64,000 nucleotides of DNA from Acidobacteriota bacterium (lineage in GTDB: Bacteria > Acidobacteriota > Terriglobia > Terriglobales > SCQP01). The translations under genes were made by a program, and so were the position numbers. Position 1 is the stretch's first letter. Each line of letters opens with the position of its first letter. The notes beneath the pieces were generated by a model. The model was not told where the DNA came from. It saw only the letters and a list, made by a program, of their open reading frames with translations, and ran no database searches. This document shows, in pieces, positions 57,076-64,000 of the stretch. The stretch lies in the NCBI GenBank assembly GCA_027314025.1, contig DAHVCP010000010.1, positions 124,001 to 188,000 on the forward strand. Direction: 5' to 3'.

Positions 57076-58853
57076 ATGACCTTCAACGGCGTTGCGCAAA
57101 TCGTCATATTTTTCTTGATCGTCCTGGCGTTGGCCAAGCCGGTCGGCATCTTCCTGTCGCGCGTGTTCAACGGCCATCGCACGTTTCTGCACCGGCCCCT
57201 GCGCTGGCTGGAAGCCTTGTGCTACCGCGTCGGAGGAGTGGATCCGGAACAGGAGCAACGCTGGACGCAGTACGCGATATCGCTGCTGGCGTTCAGCGCG
57301 GTTAGCTTCCTATTCGTCTATGCCATCCAACGTTTGCAGGGCTTCCTGCCGCTGAATCCCCAGCACTTCGGCGGGAAGCAGGTCTCGCCCGATCTGGCGT
57401 TCAATACCGCCATCAGCTTCGTCACCAACACCAACTGGCAATCTTACGCCGGTGAAACGACCCTCAGCTATTTTGTCCAGATGGCGGCGCTGACGGTGCA
57501 AAACTTCGTCTCCGCCGCCGCCGGCGTGGCGATGTCGGTGGCGCTGATCCGCGGCTTCGCGCGGCGGGAGTCCAAGACCATCGGCAACTTTTGGGCGGAT
57601 CTAACGCGGGCCACGGTCTACGTTTTTCTGCCCTTGTCATTGCTGGGCGCGTTATTTCTCTGCTCGCAAGGCGTCATCCAAACCCTGCGCCCGAACCTAC
57701 CCGTGCGCACCGTGCAAGGAGCCACGCAGGTGATTCCCGGCGGGCCGGTGGCTTCGCAAGAGGCGATCAAGATGGCCGGCACCAACGGAGGCGGGTTCTT
57801 CAACGCCAATTCCGCGCACCCCTTCGAAAATCCCACGCCGCTGACCAACTACCTCGAGATGCTGTTCATCTTCGTCATCCCGGCGGGGCTGGCTTATATG
57901 TTCGGCCGGGAGGTCGGCGATACACGCCAGGGCTGGGCGCTGTTCGCGGCGATGAGCGCCTTGTTCCTGGCGGGAGCATTTTTTTGCTACCACTTCGAGC
58001 AACGCGGCAACCCGCTCTTGGCCCGAATGGGCATCGCCACCCAGGCGACCGCCAGCCAGCCGGGCGGCAACATGGAGGGCAAGGAAGTCCGCTTCGGGAT
58101 TACCGATTCGGCCCTGTTCGCTACCGTTACTACCGACGCCAGTTGTGGGGCGGTGAACTCGATGCACGACAGCTTCACGCCCCTCGGGGGCATGGTGCCG
58201 CTGGTGAACATGCTGACCGGCGAGGTGATTTTTGGAGGCGTCGGCGCGGGCTTGAAGGGGATGCTGCTGTTCGCCATCCTGGCCGTGTTCATTGCCGGAC
58301 TGATGGTGGGGCGGACGCCGGAGTACGTCGGCAAGAAAATCGAGCAAAAGGAAGTGAAGCTGGCCATGGTGGCGTTGATCGCCGCCGCCGCCAGCATTCT
58401 GGTGTTCACCGCCCTGAGTTCGGTCCTCCGCTTTCCGGCACACGGGTATTGGAACCCGCCGGGACCTGCCGCCGCCAACGTGGCGAATCCCGGACCACAC
58501 GGCTTCAGCGAAATCCTTTATGCGTATGCCAGCACCACGGGCAATAACGGCAGCGCCTTCGCCGGCCTGAACACCAACACTCCCTGGTACAACCTGACGC
58601 TGGGCCTGGCCATGTTCATCGGACGGTTCATTTTCCTGCTGCCGCTACTGGGCATCGCGGGCAGCCTCGCCGCCAAGAAGCGCCTGGCGGTGACCAGCGG
58701 CACCTTCCCGACGCATGGCCCGTTGTTCGTGTGCCTATTGATCGGCACCGTAATCCTGGTGGCAGCGCTGACCTTTTTCCCCGCATTGTCGCTGGGCCCG
58801 ATTGCCGAACATTACCTGCTATTTTCCCGCCATGCATTGGCAGCGGTGAAACC

Positions 58854-58857
<4 letters not shown>
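57076..58857 (+). CDS. kdpA: potassium-transporting ATPase subunit KdpA
   Basis: K+-selective channel-like subunit of the high-affinity Kdp pump. 593 residues with ten membrane helices. Selectivity-filter-type segments in the four pseudo-repeats are seen: [51 protein letters not shown] and [13 protein letters not shown]. Overlaps kdpB by 4 bp. Expression should be induced at low potassium through KdpE. Confidence 0.97.
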
Positions 58858-60965
<2,108 letters not shown>

Positions 60966-60975
60966 GCGAGGACGC

Positions 60976-61584
60976 ATGCGTTATCTATCTCCGGCATTCC
61001 GCTTCGTACTGCTGTTCACGGTGCTGACCGGCATCATCTATCCCTTGGCGGTCACCGGTCTTTGCCAATGGTGGTTTCCACACCAAGCCGAAGGCAGCCT
61101 GGTGCGCGCCAAGGGGCGGATCGTGGGCTCGGCGCTGTTGGGCCAAACATTCACCGGCGCCGCATTTTTCCATCCCCGGCCCTCGGCGGCGGGCAAGGGT
61201 TACGACCCGATGGCCTCCGGTGGATCGAATCTGGGCCCCACCAACCCCATGTTGCTCGCACGGGTGCAGGCAGCGGTCGCACGCTTCCGCCGCGACAATC
61301 CAGCATTTCGGGGACCGATTCCCTCCGACCTGCTCACCGCCTCCGGCAGCGGTTTGGATCCCGACATCAGCCCAGCAGCGGCGTACGCGCAGGCGCCGCG
61401 GGTGGCCCAGGCACGTGGACTCTCCCTGATTTTGGTCCGCCATCTCATCGGACAAACAACGCAGCCTCGGCAGTTGGGATTTCTGGGTGAGCCACGGGTA
61501 GAGGTGTTGCGGTTGAACCTGGCGCTGGCGCGTTTGGCGCCCGCCGGACCAGCCACGGCGCCACGATCTCGGCCCGCCATGTAG
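60976..61584 (+). CDS. kdpC: potassium-transporting ATPase subunit KdpC
   Basis: 202 residues: one N-terminal membrane helix (FRFVLLFTVLTGIIYPLAVTGLCQ) and a periplasmic domain with GSALLGQTFTGAAFFHPRPSAAG, ASGGSNLGPTNP and the C-terminal SGLDPDISPAAAYAQAPRVAQARG, all standard KdpC. The C-terminal ~20 residues are Ala/Pro/Arg-rich. Completes the kdpFABC pump. Confidence 0.96.
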   Translation: MRYLSPAFRFVLLFTVLTGIIYPLAVTGLCQWWFPHQAEGSLVRAKGRIVGSALLGQTFTGAAFFHPRPSAAGKGYDPMASGGSNLGPTNPMLLARVQAAVARFRRDNPAFRGPIPSDLLTASGSGLDPDISPAAAYAQAPRVAQARGLSLILVRHLIGQTTQPRQLGFLGEPRVEVLRLNLALARLAPAGPATAPRSRPAM

Positions 61585-61751
61585 AGTGCAGTGACGCCCC
61601 GGCCAACCACCCCGGCGCACGGTACAAACGCACCGGAGTCGGCGGTGGCGAGGGGTTGGCCCTGCGGCCGCTGCGGCGCCCCACTGACGCGCTTGGCCGC
61701 GCAGACCGGGCGGCCACCGCTTCCGCGCCGCTGCGGGTAGAACAGCTAGGG

Positions 61752-62882
61752 ATGCACCTCATGCGGAAAAGTTTTCTTGCGTCGCTACGGCCGCTAGCCT
61801 GCGTGATGGCGCTGGCCGGGACAGCGGTGACAGCGGCGGCGCAACTGCCGACGCCAACTCCGCTCGCCGTGGCCGCGGGTCCGCTGGGCGTGGTGCAGGT
61901 CAGCGGGGTGGTGAGCGGCGCGGCGCTGACTGCGGCGCCGCGGCTGGCGGGGGCGGGCGGCGGGTTGAACCTGACCAACGCCTTCGTCATTCTGCAACGT
62001 CCGACGGGAACCTGGCGCTTTTATCTTCAGGCCGGCGCCTACTCCTTGCCCGCCCTCGGCGCGCCGCGCCGGGGCACGCTGGCCTACACAGGACTGTTCG
62101 GGCCGGCGCCGCAGGCCTACGCCGAGTGGAAGGGGGGGCGGGACTGGTCGCTGCGCGCCGGCATTTTGCCCACCATGATTGGCCAGGAGAGCACGTTCAG
62201 CTATCTGGACTTCAATATCGAGCGCGGCGTCATTTGGAATGACATGGAAAACGCCGTTAGCCGCGCGGCGCAGTTCAACTATCATCGCGGCCGCTGGTCC
62301 GCGGCGCTGCAATATGGCGACGGCTTTTTTTCCGGCGATTACGGCGCCGTGTCGGCGATGGGGGGGTATCAGTTGACGGGCCAAGACTCGATCTCCCTGG
62401 CGGCGCTGTGGCCCAACCGAGCCACGCCGCCCAACGCCACGTTTCAGGACGCGAATGCCCGCCTCCTGGATTTGATGTACACGCATACCGGCAAGCGCTG
62501 GACCTGGGAGCCCTACCTGCTGGTGTTCAGCTCCCCGGCCTCGCGCTCCCTGGGTTATCAGCGGACGGCGAACGCGGTGGGGGCCGCCGTCCTTGCCGCG
62601 TATCGCTGGTCCGATCACTGGTCGCTTGCGGCGCGGAGCGAATTCGCGGCTGGCGGCGCGGGCGGCGGCACGGCCGCCCATCAGAACGTTCTGGGGTTCG
62701 GTCCCGCCGCCCGCGTGTTGACGTTCACGGTCACCCCCACCTGGCAAGACGGCGGCCTGTTCGCCCGCGCCGACTGCTCTTGGGTGGCGTTGGCGCGCTT
62801 CACTCCGGGCCTGGGTTTCGGAGCCCAGGGGCGGGACGCCGGCCAATTTGGCCTCGCGCTCGAGGCCGGCGTGGCATTCTAA
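61752..62882 (+). CDS. outer-membrane beta-barrel protein in the kdp operon
   Basis: 376 residues with a signal peptide (LACVMALAGTAVTAAA) and alternating hydrophobic/aromatic strands throughout (FYLQAGAYSLPA, WSAALQYGDGFFSGDYGAVSAMGGYQL, TWQDGGLFARADCSW), ending in Phe (EAGVAF), the usual outer-membrane sorting signal. It resembles the porin-like beta-barrel proteins sometimes encoded after kdpC. Placement between kdpC and the KdpD input gene suggests a role in K+ entry across the outer membrane; that is inference. Two in-frame starts (61752 and 61761) are possible. Confidence 0.8.
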   Translation: MHLMRKSFLASLRPLACVMALAGTAVTAAAQLPTPTPLAVAAGPLGVVQVSGVVSGAALTAAPRLAGAGGGLNLTNAFVILQRPTGTWRFYLQAGAYSLPALGAPRRGTLAYTGLFGPAPQAYAEWKGGRDWSLRAGILPTMIGQESTFSYLDFNIERGVIWNDMENAVSRAAQFNYHRGRWSAALQYGDGFFSGDYGAVSAMGGYQLTGQDSISLAALWPNRATPPNATFQDANARLLDLMYTHTGKRWTWEPYLLVFSSPASRSLGYQRTANAVGAAVLAAYRWSDHWSLAARSEFAAGGAGGGTAAHQNVLGFGPAARVLTFTVTPTWQDGGLFARADCSWVALARFTPGLGFGAQGRDAGQFGLALEAGVAF

Positions 62883-62886
62883 CCGC

Positions 62887-64000
62887 ATGCCGCCTCCCGT
62901 CCGCCCCGACCCCGACCGTCTGCTGCGGCAAGCGCAGGCCGAAGAGGAGTATGCCCGGCGGGGGCGCTTGAAGGTTTTTCTTGGCTACACCTCCGGTGTC
63001 GGAAAGTCCTTCCGGATGCTGGATGAAGGCCGGCGCCGGGCCCAGCGCGGCCAGGATGTGGTCGTGGGCGCGATCCAAGCACGGAATTCGCCGGAAGTGC
63101 AGAGTTTGCTGGCGCGGCTGGAGGTGGTGCCCATGCGGCGGTGCGACGGCCAGTCCGTCGTGGACGTGCCCGCCATTCTCCGGCGCCGTCCGGAGGTCTG
63201 CCTTGTGGACGGCTTGGCCTATGGCAACCCGCCCGGCTGCGAGCGGCCGCACCGCTGGCAGGATGTGGAAGCCCTCTTAGCCAACGGCATCTCGACCGTT
63301 GCCACCGTGAACCTCCAGTTCATCGCCGAACGCCGCCCCGAGGTGGAGCGCATCAGCGGCCGCGCCTGCGACCCGCACGACACCGTGCCGGAAGCATTTC
63401 TGCGCGCCGCCGATGAAATCGAGGTGGTGGACGCCCCACCGGAAGCCGGCGTGGCGTCCGATCCCGAGGAGGGGCGCCAGTTGCGCCAGCGCCTCTCCGA
63501 GCTGCGGGAACTGGCCCTGCTCTTGGCCGCCGACGTAGTGGACCAACAGCTGGAAGCCTATCTTCGCCGCCACGGCTTGCAGTCCACCTGGGGCGCGCAG
63601 GAGCGCATCTTGGTGTGCGTCAGCGGCGGGGGCGACGCCAGCCAGATGATCGCCAGCGGGCGGCGCAACGCCGACCGATTTCACGGCGAGCTGCTGGTGG
63701 CCCACCTGCGGACATCAGAGGACGAGCCGGCAGGTTTGCGCCGCAACCTGGAGGTGGCCCGCGCCGCCAATGCGGAGATTCACCTCCTCGGCGGGGACAA
63801 TTTCGTGGACAGTATTCTAAACTTCGCGCGAGGACGCGGCGTCACGCAGATTTTCCTCGGCCATACCGCACGGGAAACCTGGCCGCAGCGGTTATTTGGC
63901 GGCCGCGTCGAGCGCCTGATCCACCGCGCCGAAGGCATGGATATCCGCATCTTCCCCCACCGCGATGCGGACAGCGAGGCGCCGCCCGCGGCGCGGCCTG
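62887..64000 (+). CDS. kdpD: KdpD N-terminal sensor module (KdpD domain plus Usp domain), 3' end outside window
   Basis: 371 residues are visible. The KdpD domain has a Walker-A-like GYTSGVGKSFRMLDEGRR near residue 34, LVDGLAYGNPPGCERPHRWQDVEALLANGISTVATVNLQF and TVPEAFLRAADEIEVVDAPP; a Usp domain follows from about 245 (RILVCVSGGGDASQMIASGRR, IFLGHTARETW). Family members normally read GAAPGVGKT in the first motif; here a Ser replaces the last Thr. The frame is still open at the window edge, but the sequence has reached the point where DUF4118 would begin in a full KdpD, and a DUF4118 kinase lacking this module lies before kdpE. It starts 4 bp after the beta-barrel gene. Confidence 0.9.
   Translation, partial: MPPPVRPDPDRLLRQAQAEEEYARRGRLKVFLGYTSGVGKSFRMLDEGRRRAQRGQDVVVGAIQARNSPEVQSLLARLEVVPMRRCDGQSVVDVPAILRRRPEVCLVDGLAYGNPPGCERPHRWQDVEALLANGISTVATVNLQFIAERRPEVERISGRACDPHDTVPEAFLRAADEIEVVDAPPEAGVASDPEEGRQLRQRLSELRELALLLAADVVDQQLEAYLRRHGLQSTWGAQERILVCVSGGGDASQMIASGRRNADRFHGELLVAHLRTSEDEPAGLRRNLEVARAANAEIHLLGGDNFVDSILNFARGRGVTQIFLGHTARETWPQRLFGGRVERLIHRAEGMDIRIFPHRDADSEAPPAARP

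Overview
This is a GC-rich bacterial chromosome segment from a Gram-negative-type, meso-diaminopimelate organism. An acidobacterium (Acidobacteriota) is the best guess. The support is a eukaryotic-type Ser/Thr kinase fused to a PD40/TolB-like propeller, a TonB-dependent receptor with an N-terminal carboxypeptidase-regulatory domain, a BACON-domain hydrolase, a B12-dependent ribonucleotide reductase, and a beta-barrel protein in the kdp operon. This is inferred from gene content; no rRNA or other phylogenetic marker was compared.

Layout. 1-9.4 kb (minus strand): the division and cell-wall cluster mraZ-rsmH-ftsL-ftsI-murE-murF-mraY-murD (murD cut by the window edge), driven from a promoter followed by five MraZ boxes at exact 10-bp spacing. 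9.6-22.5 kb (plus): a small membrane-anchored protein, a frameshifted Ser/Thr kinase, thrS, a YihY/BrkB membrane protein, B12-dependent nrdJ, an aldo/keto reductase and inositol-phosphate synthase. 22.6-25.6 kb (minus): a BtuB-like TonB receptor under a clear cobalamin riboswitch. 25.9-31.3 kb (plus): rmuC and a run of transport genes (NicO-like, CPA2 antiporter, TauE/SafE with DUF1634). 31.3-37.7 kb: secreted proteins separated by copies of a structured GC-rich intergenic repeat, then a methyltransferase. 38.2-39.2 kb: a radical SAM protein preceded by a very strong hairpin. 39.2-48.1 kb: topA, dprA, a DinB/YfiT protein, a CoA-disulfide-reductase-like flavoprotein, and scpA-scpB-rluB. 48.3-54.6 kb: an ECF sigma/anti-sigma/CpxP-like unit, a PpiD/SurA-like foldase, and asd-lysC. 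54.6-64.0 kb: a complete kdp potassium system.

Connections. asd-lysC makes the precursor of meso-DAP, which MurE (DNPR motif) adds to peptidoglycan. The riboswitch-controlled B12 receptor and the B12-dependent ribonucleotide reductase tie cobalamin uptake to DNA precursor synthesis. In the kdp region the sensor looks split: a DUF4118-GAF-histidine kinase lies in front of kdpE, and the KdpD/Usp input module lies at the far end behind a beta-barrel gene. Three CTTTA half-sites at exact 11-bp spacing (plus a weaker fourth) upstream of kdpF are a strong candidate KdpE operator.

Two dispersed repeat families deserve attention: a short palindromic element (GTGGGATAGCC...GGCTGTC) in intergenic sites, with a related motif inside the btuB-like gene, and a GC-rich hairpin element of about 200 bp found directly after stop codons.
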